From Lentibacillus siamensis (GTDB lineage Bacteria > Bacillota > Bacilli > Bacillales > Amphibacillaceae), in assembly GCF_039522605.1 (NCBI RefSeq), contig NZ_BAAADS010000012.1, forward strand, positions 248,001-312,000: 64,000 nt of DNA, read 5' to 3'. Shown piece after piece: positions 37,025 through 45,484 of this stretch. Under the pieces are notes generated by a model, which had not been told where the DNA came from, did no database searches, and saw only the letters and a list, made by a program, of their open reading frames with translations. The position numbers and the translations under genes are program-made. Position 1 is the stretch's first letter. The number at the start of each line of letters is the position of its first letter.

Positions 37025-37825
37025 ATGGCTGTTAAATTAGTATATGTATTATCTGATTCTGTCGGGGAAACTGCTGAATTGGTTATCAAGGCAGGTTTAA
37101 GTCAGTTTAATAATGGCGAATACAAAATCCAGCGGGTTCCCTATGTGGATGACAATAAAACAATTGATGACACGATTCAGCTTGCACAGGAAACGAATGG
37201 TATTCTAGGGTTCACATTGGTTGATCCTGATCTGCGTAAATATGTGAATCAGAAAGCCGCAGAAAAGGATATCGAGGCAATTGATATTATGGGACCGATG
37301 ATGGATGCGATGGAACGTGTCTTCGAGAATTCACCGAGGTTAAAACCAGGTCTTGTTCATAAATTGGATGAAGATTATTTTAAACGGGTAGAGGCTATTG
37401 AGTTTGCGGTTAAGTATGATGACGGCCGGGATCCGCGTGGTATAGCCAGGGCAGATATTATTTTAATTGGGGTATCCAGAACCTCAAAGACACCACTTTC
37501 CCAGTACCTGGCCCATAAACGGCTGAAGGTTGCGAATGTCCCTATCGTTCCGGAAGTGGATCCCCCGGAAGAGCTTTATGAGGTGAGCCCCGATAAATGT
37601 ATTGGATTAAGAATAAGTCCCGAAAAATTAAATGAAATACGCAGGGAACGGTTAAGAGCATTGGGACTAGGAGACCAGGCGACCTATGCCAATATGGAGC
37701 GGATTCATCAGGAACTGAAATTTTTCAATCAAGTTGTGGAAAAAATCGGATGCAAAGTTGTCGACGTCTCCAATAAGGCTGTGGAAGAAACGGCTAATCA
37801 TATTCTGCATATGATACGGAAATAA
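37025..37825 (+). CDS. yqfL: PPDK/PEP synthase regulatory kinase-phosphorylase (YqfL)
   Basis: A 266-residue DUF299 (PDRP) family protein. Such enzymes switch pyruvate,phosphate dikinase or PEP synthase by ADP-dependent phosphorylation and Pi-dependent dephosphorylation of a Thr. The P-loop GVSRTSKTPLS (about residues 148-158) is present, and the start KLVYVLSDSVGETAELV is typical. It follows ccpN by 18 bases, which fits shared control of gluconeogenesis. No target enzyme gene is in the window. Confidence 0.92.
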   Translation: MAVKLVYVLSDSVGETAELVIKAGLSQFNNGEYKIQRVPYVDDNKTIDDTIQLAQETNGILGFTLVDPDLRKYVNQKAAEKDIEAIDIMGPMMDAMERVFENSPRLKPGLVHKLDEDYFKRVEAIEFAVKYDDGRDPRGIARADIILIGVSRTSKTPLSQYLAHKRLKVANVPIVPEVDPPEELYEVSPDKCIGLRISPEKLNEIRRERLRALGLGDQATYANMERIHQELKFFNQVVEKIGCKVVDVSNKAVEETANHILHMIRK

Positions 37826-37868
37826 ATGATTGTATAACAGATGTTTTATCAGAATCAGTCACTCTAAC

Positions 37869-37940
37869 TTCAGGCGCCTAGTGATGAACGAGATCCGCTG
37901 TATCTCCGTAAGTTACTACACGGGCGCTTGTGCTTCTTTT
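37869..37940 (+). repeat. Short repeat of a second dispersed family
   Basis: CAGGCGCCTAGTGATGAACG at its left end and GGGCGCTTGTGCTTCTTTT at its right end flank about 35 bases. From memory, the ends resemble the GCGCCTAG...GGGCGCTTGCGCTTTT repeat that is scattered between genes in Bacillaceae. It lies 44 bases after yqfL. The rest of 37941-38200 is AT-rich, with a weak AAGGAT/ATCCTT hairpin and nothing else clear. Confidence 0.5.
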
Positions 37941-38219
37941 AACTGTTAAGAAAGGTGTATTAACCAAGTTTTCTAATATAAATAAGATTAAATGGTAGCA
38001 TACATCATTGTTTTATATTATAATTATTTTCTGTGTGAAAATATCATATAGCTATTTCAGGTATTCAGAATAATAAAACATTAATAAAAAGGAAGGATTC
38101 GATCTATCCTTTGTAGAATTAATATATAACATACCGGAATATGCTATATTCATGGGTTTATGATGGAAATTATGGTGGTACAATAATAAAAGTGAATATA
38201 TCAGGTATTGAAAGTATCA

Positions 38220-38257
38220 TCCTTCTAAGTACAAACATCATAGAAGGAAATTTTTTT
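38220..38257 (+). terminator. Terminator-like hairpin in the dnaG leader
   Basis: TCCTTCTA (38220-38227) pairs perfectly with TAGAAGGA (38241-38248), then AA and seven T. It stands only 80 bases before dnaG with no complete gene between, so it may attenuate dnaG-sigA transcription. A TGCTATATT (38142-38150) upstream could be an extended -10. Confidence 0.7.
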
Positions 38258-38302
38258 CGACTTCCAAAAAAATATTGTCGAAACATGAAGGATATTCTTC
38301 AT
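38254..38302 (+). other. Two further hairpins in the dnaG leader
   Basis: TTTCGAC (about 38255-38261) pairs with GTCGAAA (about 38277-38283), and CATGAAG pairs with CTTCATG (about 38284-38302). The first reuses the T-run of the preceding terminator, so the two structures would compete. Confidence 0.5.
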
Positions 38303-38336
38303 GAGTATCGAATTATAATAAAGCATGGTGGTTAAT

Positions 38337-40151
38337 ATGCCAAATCGAATATCTGAAGAACAAATAGAAGAAGTCCGTAAATCCAATGATATTGTTGATG
38401 TCGTTGGAGAATATGTTCAACTGAAAAAGCAAGGACGTAACTATTTTGGACTATGTCCATTTCATGGGGAAAAATCACCATCTTTCTCGGTCACACAGGA
38501 AAAGCAAATTTTTCATTGTTTTGGGTGCGGTAAAGGTGGAAACGTGCTTACATTTATTATGGAGATAGAGGATTTCACCTTTTATGAAGCTATAAAATTG
38601 CTGGCTGACCGAAGCGGGATTGATTTGCCGGAAGCAGCCCTCAACAATCAGACCTCTGTTTCAGAGGAAAATCAGAATGTCCTTTCGGCATATGAATGGG
38701 TTACAAAACTTTATCACCATTTATTACGTTTTACAAAGGATGGTAAAGAAGGATATCAATATTTTAAAGACCGTGGCATTAGTGATGAAACAATTGGAGC
38801 ATTTCAGTTGGGGTTTGCACCCAACGCCAAGAATTTCACATCTGAGTTTCTTGAAAAAAAAGGCTTTCATCAGCAAGTTTTAGTGAAATCGGGTCTCATT
38901 TCACTTAATCAGGATAATAGTGTATCAGACAGGTTCAGGGGCCGGGTTACCATCCCGATCCGAAATCATCTAGGTAAAACAGTTGGCTTCGGGGCAAGAA
39001 CGATTACCGGTCAGGAACCTAAATACCTAAACAGTTCGGAGAGTGAGCTGTTTCAAAAAGGTAAGCTTTTGTACAATTTTGATTTGGCCAAAAAGCATAT
39101 CCGCAGACAAAATGAGGCAGTTTTGTTCGAAGGGTATATGGATGTGATATCTGCATACCAGGCAGGCGTTAAAAATGCAGTGGCAACAATGGGAACATCA
39201 TTGACTGATTTCCAGGCGAAACTGTTGAGGCGCTATGTCGATTCGGTAGTACTTTGTTATGATGCCGACAATGCAGGTACAGAGGCAACTTATAAAGCTG
39301 CATTGCTGCTTCTGCGCGCAGGCTGTATTGTAAAAGTAGCCAATTTACGTGAGAACACTGATCCTGACAGTTTTATTCACGAATATGGCGGTGAAATTTT
39401 TCAGGAGGAAGTCATTCGATCAAGTAAAACCTTCATGAGTTTTTATATGCAGTATATAAAAAAGGATTATAACCTTCGCAATGAAGGAGACCGTATCCAA
39501 TATATAGAAGATGTTTTAAAACAGCTTGCAATGATTGACAGTTCCGTGGAACGGGAATATTACATGAAAGAGCTGAGTAATGAGTACAATATCTCCATGG
39601 ATACTTTAACAGAGGAACTTAATGGTCATCGCCGGAAGTCGGGAATTCATAAGGATAAGAGAGAAGAGAACAGATATACTAATAGGGTATCAGGTTTTCA
39701 ACCGTCAAACCAACTGCTGCCGGCATATCATAATGCGGAAAGGAAGCTCTTGGCACACATGCTGCAGAATGTATCAATTACAGATAGGGTGCAGCAGGAA
39801 CTTGGAGCATCATTCAATGTAGATGATCATAAGGTGATTGCGACACATTTATACGCATTTTATGAAGGTAATCATCAAGCGGATATTAGTATGTTTCTGG
39901 AACAACTGTCAGACAGCAGGTTAAAACAGCTCGTAACAGAAATTGCAATGATGCCGCTGATTGATAATATCAGTGACGGCGAGATTAATGACTATATACG
40001 GGTTATCCGCGCGGAACAGAGTAACATGACAGATATTAAGACATTGCGCGAACAGCAAAAATTGGCTGAACAGCAAAATGACCCGGTTAAAGCCGCGAAA
40101 ATTGCCATGCAAATTATTGAGTTGCAGAAGCAGTTGAAGCATATAAATTGA
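38337..40151 (+). CDS. dnaG: DNA primase
   Basis: A 604-residue primase that makes RNA primers at the replication fork. It has an N-terminal zinc-binding domain (CPFH...FHCFGCGKGG, about residues 38-65), a catalytic core with TOPRIM motifs (VLFEGYMDVIS, then VVLCYDADNAG) and a C-terminal helicase-interacting domain. ATG 38337 has GGTGG upstream; ATG 38325 in frame lies inside that site. It is the first gene of a dnaG-sigA operon, 31 bases before sigA. Confidence 0.97.
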   Translation: MPNRISEEQIEEVRKSNDIVDVVGEYVQLKKQGRNYFGLCPFHGEKSPSFSVTQEKQIFHCFGCGKGGNVLTFIMEIEDFTFYEAIKLLADRSGIDLPEAALNNQTSVSEENQNVLSAYEWVTKLYHHLLRFTKDGKEGYQYFKDRGISDETIGAFQLGFAPNAKNFTSEFLEKKGFHQQVLVKSGLISLNQDNSVSDRFRGRVTIPIRNHLGKTVGFGARTITGQEPKYLNSSESELFQKGKLLYNFDLAKKHIRRQNEAVLFEGYMDVISAYQAGVKNAVATMGTSLTDFQAKLLRRYVDSVVLCYDADNAGTEATYKAALLLLRAGCIVKVANLRENTDPDSFIHEYGGEIFQEEVIRSSKTFMSFYMQYIKKDYNLRNEGDRIQYIEDVLKQLAMIDSSVEREYYMKELSNEYNISMDTLTEELNGHRRKSGIHKDKREENRYTNRVSGFQPSNQLLPAYHNAERKLLAHMLQNVSITDRVQQELGASFNVDDHKVIATHLYAFYEGNHQADISMFLEQLSDSRLKQLVTEIAMMPLIDNISDGEINDYIRVIRAEQSNMTDIKTLREQQKLAEQQNDPVKAAKIAMQIIELQKQLKHIN

Positions 40152-40182
40152 ATTTTAATAGCAGTTGAAAGGAGGGGGACTC

Positions 40183-41304
40183 ATGGCCGAAAATAAGCCT
40201 TCACAGACAAAAGAAAATGAACATGAACTGACACTTGACCAGGCGAAAGATCAACTTCTTGATCTGGGTAAGAAGCGCGGGGTGTTAGCTTATGAAGAAG
40301 TAGCTGACCGTTTGTCCAATTTTGAGCTTGAATCTGAGCAAATGGATGAATTTTATGAGTACCTTACAGAGCAGGGTGTAGAAATAATTGGTGATTCAGA
40401 AGAGGACCCGAAGATGCAGCAAATTGCCAAGGAGGAAGAATTTGATTTAAATGATTTAAGTGTTCCGCTTGGGATAAAAATTAATGACCCTGTTCGCATG
40501 TATTTGAAAGAAATTGGCAGAGTGGATTTGTTATCCGCTGCGGAAGAAATTGATCTTGCGCATCGAATTGAAGATGGTGAAGAAGAAGCAAAAAGGCGTC
40601 TGGCTGAAGCTAACCTTCGTCTTGTGGTCAGTATCGCCAAACGCTATGTCGGACGAGGTATGTTGTTCCTTGATTTGATTCAGGAAGGAAATATGGGTCT
40701 GATTAAAGCTGTAGAAAAATTTGATTACCGGAAAGGATTTAAATTTAGTACGTACGCAACATGGTGGATTCGCCAGGCAATCACTCGTGCTATCGCGGAC
40801 CAGGCCAGAACGATTCGGATTCCGGTCCACATGGTGGAAACGATTAATAAGCTCATTCGTGTGCAGCGCCAATTGCTGCAGGATCTGGGTCGTGAACCAA
40901 CACCTGAGGAAATTGGCGAAGAAATGGAACTATCACCAGATAAAGTAAGGGATATTCTGAAAATTGCTCAAGAACCAGTATCCCTGGAGACGCCAATTGG
41001 GGAAGAAGATGATTCCCATCTCGGTGACTTTATTGAAGATCAGGAAGCAGTTTCTCCATCAGATCATGCGGCATATGAATTGTTGAAGGAACAACTGGAA
41101 GATGTGCTGGATACCCTTACGGACCGTGAAGAAAATGTGCTTCGTCTTCGATTTGGACTTGATGACGGTCGTACACGGACACTTGAAGAGGTTGGCAAAG
41201 TATTTGGTGTCACACGGGAGCGTATCCGTCAAATTGAAGCGAAAGCACTGAGAAAGCTGAGACATCCAAGCAGAAGCAAACGATTGAAGGATTTTCTAGA
41301 ATAA
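40183..41304 (+). CDS. sigA: Primary sigma factor SigA (RpoD)
   Basis: A 373-residue housekeeping sigma factor. It has region 1.1 (about residues 12-80), region 1.2, region 2 with QEGNMGLIKAVEKFDYRKG and STYATWWIRQAITRAIADQA for -10 recognition, region 3, and region 4 with VTRERIRQIEAKALRKLRHP for the -35. Length equals Bacillus SigA. AAAGGAGGGGG precedes ATG 40183. It is co-transcribed with dnaG. Confidence 0.98.
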   Translation: MAENKPSQTKENEHELTLDQAKDQLLDLGKKRGVLAYEEVADRLSNFELESEQMDEFYEYLTEQGVEIIGDSEEDPKMQQIAKEEEFDLNDLSVPLGIKINDPVRMYLKEIGRVDLLSAAEEIDLAHRIEDGEEEAKRRLAEANLRLVVSIAKRYVGRGMLFLDLIQEGNMGLIKAVEKFDYRKGFKFSTYATWWIRQAITRAIADQARTIRIPVHMVETINKLIRVQRQLLQDLGREPTPEEIGEEMELSPDKVRDILKIAQEPVSLETPIGEEDDSHLGDFIEDQEAVSPSDHAAYELLKEQLEDVLDTLTDREENVLRLRFGLDDGRTRTLEEVGKVFGVTRERIRQIEAKALRKLRHPSRSKRLKDFLE

Positions 41305-41315
41305 TTGATGTTACA

Positions 41316-41344
41316 TTGGCAACAGTGTTAAGGACGCTGCCAAA
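41316..41344 (+). other. Hairpin after sigA
   Basis: TTGG/CCAA and CAGTGT/ACGCTG form a bulged stem around TAAGG. There is no T-run, so it would be a weak or Rho-assisted end for dnaG-sigA. Confidence 0.4.
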
Positions 41345-41473
41345 TTCTTAAATCAAATACATCAGGATGATTGTTTTGACTGGGTCATTACTTGTTTCCC
41401 TGATGTATATTGTTATTTCAAATTTCAAATTTGCCCTGAGCCATATGAATAATCATACAGTTCAACTGGATAG

Positions 41474-41496
41474 CAGTACTGCAAACTGTAGTACTG
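41474..41496. repeat. Inverted repeat between sigA and cccA
   Basis: CAGTACT (41474-41480) and AGTACTG (41490-41496) are perfect inverted repeats, nine bases apart. The role is unknown. Confidence 0.45.
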
Positions 41497-41571
41497 TAGT
41501 TGTTTGTGGTCTATTCTAATCTCCTTGTTTTTTATAAAAGAGTAAAACAAATGGTTATTTCATAAGCTGCG

Positions 41572-41658
41572 GGTAACACTAAGAGTATGATGGCCGATAA
41601 CCGAACGGACACGCTTTTTTTGACTGTGATAAGCGGGATGAACGGTTATCTGGTTACC
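41572..41658. other. Nested-hairpin element, candidate structured RNA
   Basis: An outer stem GGTAAC (41572-41577) / GTTACC (41653-41658) encloses GATAACCG (41596-41603) / CGGTTATC (41643-41650), which encloses CGCTT (41612-41616) / AAGCG (41631-41635). All three are perfect and nest in order. No protein-coding frame explains it. It may be a structured RNA on either strand or another dispersed repeat; a short GATAAGCG-like match occurs near 50952. Confidence 0.5.
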
Positions 41659-41772
41659 ATCTGTTACGTTATTAAAAAATTCACATCTTATCCCTTTAAA
41701 CTAAATTGTTTTTAAAGTAAAATAGATATAGCTTTAAAAATAGAATAAGGGATTACATAAGGAGGAAGCAGA

Positions 41773-42186
41773 ATGAAAAACAACCCGGTCATCCCGTATG
41801 CCATCATTGCTGTTGTAGGTATATTTTTAGTAATTATTATCTCAGTTGTTGGTATCGACCAGCGTCAGGCAATTGAGGATGAGCATGAGAATGGCGGTGA
41901 AAAGCAGGAGCAGTCATCGGGCGAATCCCAGTCTGGAGATTCTAAGGGTGGTGAAACAACCTCAACCGATCCTGCCAAAATTTTTGAAAGTACTTGTGCA
42001 AGCTGTCATGGTGCAGATCTTTCCGGTGGAGTTGGACCGAATCTTCAAAAGGTTGGATCCAAGTACTCCAAGAAAGAAATTAGGGACATAATCAAAAACG
42101 GATTCCCTGATGCTGGAATGCCTCCTGGGTTATTACAGGGCAAGGAAGCAGATGCAGTTGCAAAATGGCTCTCCCAGAAAAAATAA
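41773..42186 (+). CDS. cccA: Membrane-anchored cytochrome c-550
   Basis: A 137-residue c-type cytochrome with one N-terminal span (about residues 7-28), a flexible Ser/Gly/Glu-rich linker (about 35-72) and a heme domain with CASCH (about 76-80). The axial Met is probably in GMPPG (near residue 116). It acts outside the cytoplasmic membrane in electron transfer to the terminal oxidase. AAGGAGG lies before ATG 41773. It follows sigA at a distance, as in Bacillus. Confidence 0.93.
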   Translation: MKNNPVIPYAIIAVVGIFLVIIISVVGIDQRQAIEDEHENGGEKQEQSSGESQSGDSKGGETTSTDPAKIFESTCASCHGADLSGGVGPNLQKVGSKYSKKEIRDIIKNGFPDAGMPPGLLQGKEADAVAKWLSQKK

Positions 42187-42220
42187 CCTGGACTATTTTA
42201 TAGAAGATAAGAAATTGCTA

Positions 42221-42264
42221 AAAAGAGTGAGCTTACTGGTATCATGCAGCAAGCTTGCTCTTTT
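42221..42264 (+). terminator. Terminator-like hairpin after cccA
   Basis: AAAAGAGTGAGCTT (42221-42234) pairs with AAGCTTGCTCTTTT (42251-42264) through two wobble pairs. The T-run is short. Confidence 0.6.
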
Positions 42265-42285
42265 ATGCTATTGAAGGAGAATGGC

Positions 42286-43026
42286 ATGTCAAGTTTAGTA
42301 AAGCTTTCAAAACGTTTGAAATTGGTAGCATCGTATATTGAGGAAGGAGTTGTCTTCGCAGATATCGGATCCGATCATGCATATTTGCCTTGTTATGTCT
42401 GCCAGCGGGGTACGGAGGTGTTCGCTATAGCCGGTGAAGTAAGTCAGGGACCGTATAATAGTGCAGCAGCTTCTGTAAATCATCATAACTTATCTTCACA
42501 AATAGAAGTTCGTCTTGGTGATGGCTTGGAAGTATTGAATGAAAATGAGGTGGATCAACTTGTGATTGCCGGAATGGGTGGTACATTAATCACGTCCATT
42601 CTAAAAAATGGTAGGGAGAAACTTGGTCGGACTAATCGTATCATTACCCAGCCCAATGTTGATGAACGCAGTGTTCGGAAATGGTTTTGGATGAACAACT
42701 ATCACATCACACATGAATCGATTATGGAAGAAAACGGACATATCTATGAGGTAATTGTTGCGGACAAGGGTCGGGACACCGAACATGTGACGGATGAAAA
42801 CTTGGAGAAGCGGCTATTATTTGGTCCGCTTTTCCTGAAAACGAAACCCACACTCTTTCGCCAAAAATGGGAAAGACAAAAAGAAAAGCGGCTGCGGGTA
42901 ATTTCGCAATTAAAAAAGGCAAAGGTTCAGGATCAGATAAAATTGGAGAAAATCGGCACTGAAATTAAGTGGATTGAGGAGGTTTTGCATGACGAAGCAA
43001 GAAATAAAGAGCAGCGAAATATTTGA
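42286..43026 (+). CDS. trmK: tRNA (adenine-22-N1)-methyltransferase TrmK
   Basis: A 246-residue SAM enzyme that makes m1A22 in tRNA. It has a class I fold with VVFADIGSDHAYLP (about residues 21-34) as motif I, VIAGMGGTLI as motif IV and a C-terminal coiled-coil pair of helices. ATG 42286 has GAAGGAG upstream; a longer in-frame reading from 42244 runs into the cccA terminator and is rejected. It overlaps yqfO by 38 bases. Confidence 0.94.
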   Translation: MSSLVKLSKRLKLVASYIEEGVVFADIGSDHAYLPCYVCQRGTEVFAIAGEVSQGPYNSAAASVNHHNLSSQIEVRLGDGLEVLNENEVDQLVIAGMGGTLITSILKNGREKLGRTNRIITQPNVDERSVRKWFWMNNYHITHESIMEENGHIYEVIVADKGRDTEHVTDENLEKRLLFGPLFLKTKPTLFRQKWERQKEKRLRVISQLKKAKVQDQIKLEKIGTEIKWIEEVLHDEARNKEQRNI

Positions 43027-44107
43027 TGTCATGGAAACATGGGCACCGGGATTTTTAGCTTATAATTGGGATAATGTTGGGCTGCAGACTGGTTCGTATC
43101 ATAAACAAGTGGAAAAGGTAATGATTACGCTGGATGTTCTGGAATCTGTCGTTGATGAAGCGATTGACCAAGAAGTTGATTTAATTATTGCCCATCATCC
43201 GCTATTATTTAAATCATTGAAAAAGCTGGATATGGATGATACAAAGGGGCGTATTCTGCAAAAGCTTATCCAGCATGATATTTCCGTATATGCCGCACAT
43301 ACGAATCTGGATGCGGCAGAAGGCGGTGTGAATGATATGTTATGTGATTCACTCGGCATAGAGGACAGACAAACTCTGCTTCCCGAGTATACAGAAAAGC
43401 TCGTAAAAGTGACGGTTTACGTGCCGAACACACATGCCGATGAAGTCAGGAACGCTATCAGTGAAAGCGGCGCAGGGCATATTGGTAATTATAGTCATTG
43501 TACATTTCAAACGTCAGGACAGGGCACCTTTATGCCGCTGGAAGGGACAAATCCTTACATCGGTACAGCAAATGAACTGGAATTTGTTGATGAGGTAAAA
43601 ATTGAATCAATCGTTCCCCAGCCGAAGCTTGCTCCTGTTCTTAACGCCATCACAACATCTCATCCATACGAGGAGCCTGCCTACGATATTTATCCAATGG
43701 AGAATAAAGGTATAACACTTGGTGTTGGCAGAATTGGTAAGCTAAAGACAGACGTGAGTTTAAAATCATTTGGTGAGCATGTGAAAAAGATGCTTGACAT
43801 AAAAAATCTCCGGATTACAGGTGATCTGTCAAAGAAAATCAAGTCGGTAGCCATTTTAGCCGGAAGCGGAGAAAAATATTGGGAGAATGCACTGGAAATG
43901 GGTGCCGATGTATATATTACCGGTGACATGACATTTCATGCGGCACAGGATGCATGGCAGGCAGGGTTGTCTGTCATTGATCCAGGGCATTACGCAGAAA
44001 AAATCATGAAACATGCAACAAAGGAATTTTTGGAACGGACGTATCATGATACAGAACTGGAAATTATCGTTTCTAAGGTGAATACAGACCCATTCCAGTT
44101 CATTTAA
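42989..44107 (+). CDS. yqfO: Nif3/YqfO family metal-binding protein
   Basis: A 372-residue member of the Nif3-like family (GTP cyclohydrolase I type 2 homologue). Metal ligands lie in IIAHHPLLFKSL and AAHTNLDAAEGGVND near the N-terminus and in DPGHYAEKI near the C-terminus. The central insert (about residues 130-245, with KVTVYVPNTHADEVRNAI and SHPYEEPAYDIY) is CutA1/PII-like, as in Bacillus YqfO. The biochemical role is not settled. ATG 42989 has GAGGAGG upstream and lies inside trmK, so translation is coupled. Confidence 0.92.
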   Translation: MTKQEIKSSEIFDVMETWAPGFLAYNWDNVGLQTGSYHKQVEKVMITLDVLESVVDEAIDQEVDLIIAHHPLLFKSLKKLDMDDTKGRILQKLIQHDISVYAAHTNLDAAEGGVNDMLCDSLGIEDRQTLLPEYTEKLVKVTVYVPNTHADEVRNAISESGAGHIGNYSHCTFQTSGQGTFMPLEGTNPYIGTANELEFVDEVKIESIVPQPKLAPVLNAITTSHPYEEPAYDIYPMENKGITLGVGRIGKLKTDVSLKSFGEHVKKMLDIKNLRITGDLSKKIKSVAILAGSGEKYWENALEMGADVYITGDMTFHAAQDAWQAGLSVIDPGHYAEKIMKHATKEFLERTYHDTELEIIVSKVNTDPFQFI

Positions 44108-44152
44108 TAATCTTTTTAAAAGAATCACTATTGCCAAGAAGGAGCACAAACC

Positions 44153-45469
44153 ATGGAGAATGAATTTAAAAGGTTCCAGTTTAATACGGCTATTGAAAAG
44201 TCGATACAGCAGCTCGGATTCAGGAAGCCGACTGAAATTCAGCAAAAGATTATCCCTGATATACTGAATGGGTCAAGTGTTATTGGTCAGTCACATACCG
44301 GATCCGGTAAGACCCATGCTTATTTGCTGCCGTTATTTGACAAGATTGATGAAAACAGACGGGAAGTACAGTCTGTTATTACTGCACCTACCAGGGAACT
44401 AGCCATGCAAATACACGAGGAAGTAAAAAAGTTAATCCGATTCGCGGATAAGGAAAATAACTGGAAAGTAAAATTATTAGTTGGCGGTACAGACAAAAAG
44501 CGGATGACTGAAAAACTGTCACAAAAGCCTCCACACATTATTATTGGAACTCCCGGCCGGATTTTGGATATGGTTAAAAATGACGCTATTTCGATATATA
44601 AGGCTGATTCATTTGTAATTGATGAGGCTGATTTGATGCTTGATTTAGGATTTATTAATGATGTCGATCAGCTGCTTGTGCGGGCACATACGGATATTCA
44701 GCTTCTTGTATTTTCAGCTACCATTCCACAACGTTTGGAGTATTTTTTCAGAAAATATCTTGAAAACCCATTACATGTTAAAATTGATGATAAACCTGTC
44801 CCGGAAAAGATGGAACATAGATTGATTGCCGTAAAGCATCGTAATGCAGCGGATATTATCATGGAGATTTCAAAAGCAATTCATCCATATTTGGCGATTA
44901 TTTTCACCAATGGGAAAGACCTTGCTGATGACCTGTCATCCCTTCTTCAGCAAAGAGGACTAGACGTTGGGCTGATCCACGGCGGATTGAAGCCAAGGGA
45001 ACGGAAGAGGGTATTAAAAGATATACAAAACCTTCGTTATCAATACATCGTTGCAACTGATCTTGCATCAAGGGGTATTGATATTAAAGGTGTGAGCCAT
45101 GTTATCAATGCACAGTTGCCGAAAGAAGAAGAATTTTATATCCATCGTACAGGGAGGACAGCACGTGCGGGATTGGAAGGAACTGCAATCAGTTTGTACA
45201 ATGAACAGGATGAAAAACTGATCAGCAAGCTGGATCAAAAGGGTCTTAAATTCATTTATTGCGATGTAAAAAAAGGGCATTGGCAGGATGCTAAATCCTG
45301 GAATGAACGCAGCAAACGTTCAAAAACTTCCAACAATCTGGACCAGCAGGCATGGCAACAGGTTCGACGTAAGAAGAAGGTAAAGCCTGGATATAAGAAA
45401 AAGATGAAAAAAGAGCAGGAACGAATAAAGAATCGTATTGCTAAAAAAACAAAACCAAAAAGAAAATAA
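44153..45469 (+). CDS. cshB: DEAD-box RNA helicase CshB
   Basis: A 438-residue ATP-dependent RNA helicase linked to cold shock and ribosome biogenesis. Motifs: Q-motif region FRKPTEIQQKIIP, Walker A HTGSGKTH, PTRELAMQ, GTPGRILDM, DEAD in VIDEADLMLDLGF, SAT, and HRTGRTARAG. The tail is very basic (KKKVKPGYKKKMKKEQERIK), which suits RNA binding. GAAGGAG precedes ATG 44153. The ispH gene found nearby in B. subtilis is absent here. Confidence 0.94.
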   Translation: MENEFKRFQFNTAIEKSIQQLGFRKPTEIQQKIIPDILNGSSVIGQSHTGSGKTHAYLLPLFDKIDENRREVQSVITAPTRELAMQIHEEVKKLIRFADKENNWKVKLLVGGTDKKRMTEKLSQKPPHIIIGTPGRILDMVKNDAISIYKADSFVIDEADLMLDLGFINDVDQLLVRAHTDIQLLVFSATIPQRLEYFFRKYLENPLHVKIDDKPVPEKMEHRLIAVKHRNAADIIMEISKAIHPYLAIIFTNGKDLADDLSSLLQQRGLDVGLIHGGLKPRERKRVLKDIQNLRYQYIVATDLASRGIDIKGVSHVINAQLPKEEEFYIHRTGRTARAGLEGTAISLYNEQDEKLISKLDQKGLKFIYCDVKKGHWQDAKSWNERSKRSKTSNNLDQQAWQQVRRKKKVKPGYKKKMKKEQERIKNRIAKKTKPKRK

Positions 45470-45484
45470 TGGGAGTGGAGAATA

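Noticed and set aside
38141..38335. 64-codon frame before dnaG on the plus strand
   Set aside because: It has no ribosome site, no recognisable family, and runs through three hairpins and a T-run; it is better read as untranslated leader.
42221..42285. N-terminal extension of trmK from ATG 42244
   Set aside because: It would start inside the cccA terminator stem; GAAGGAG and ATG 42286 give the normal protein start.
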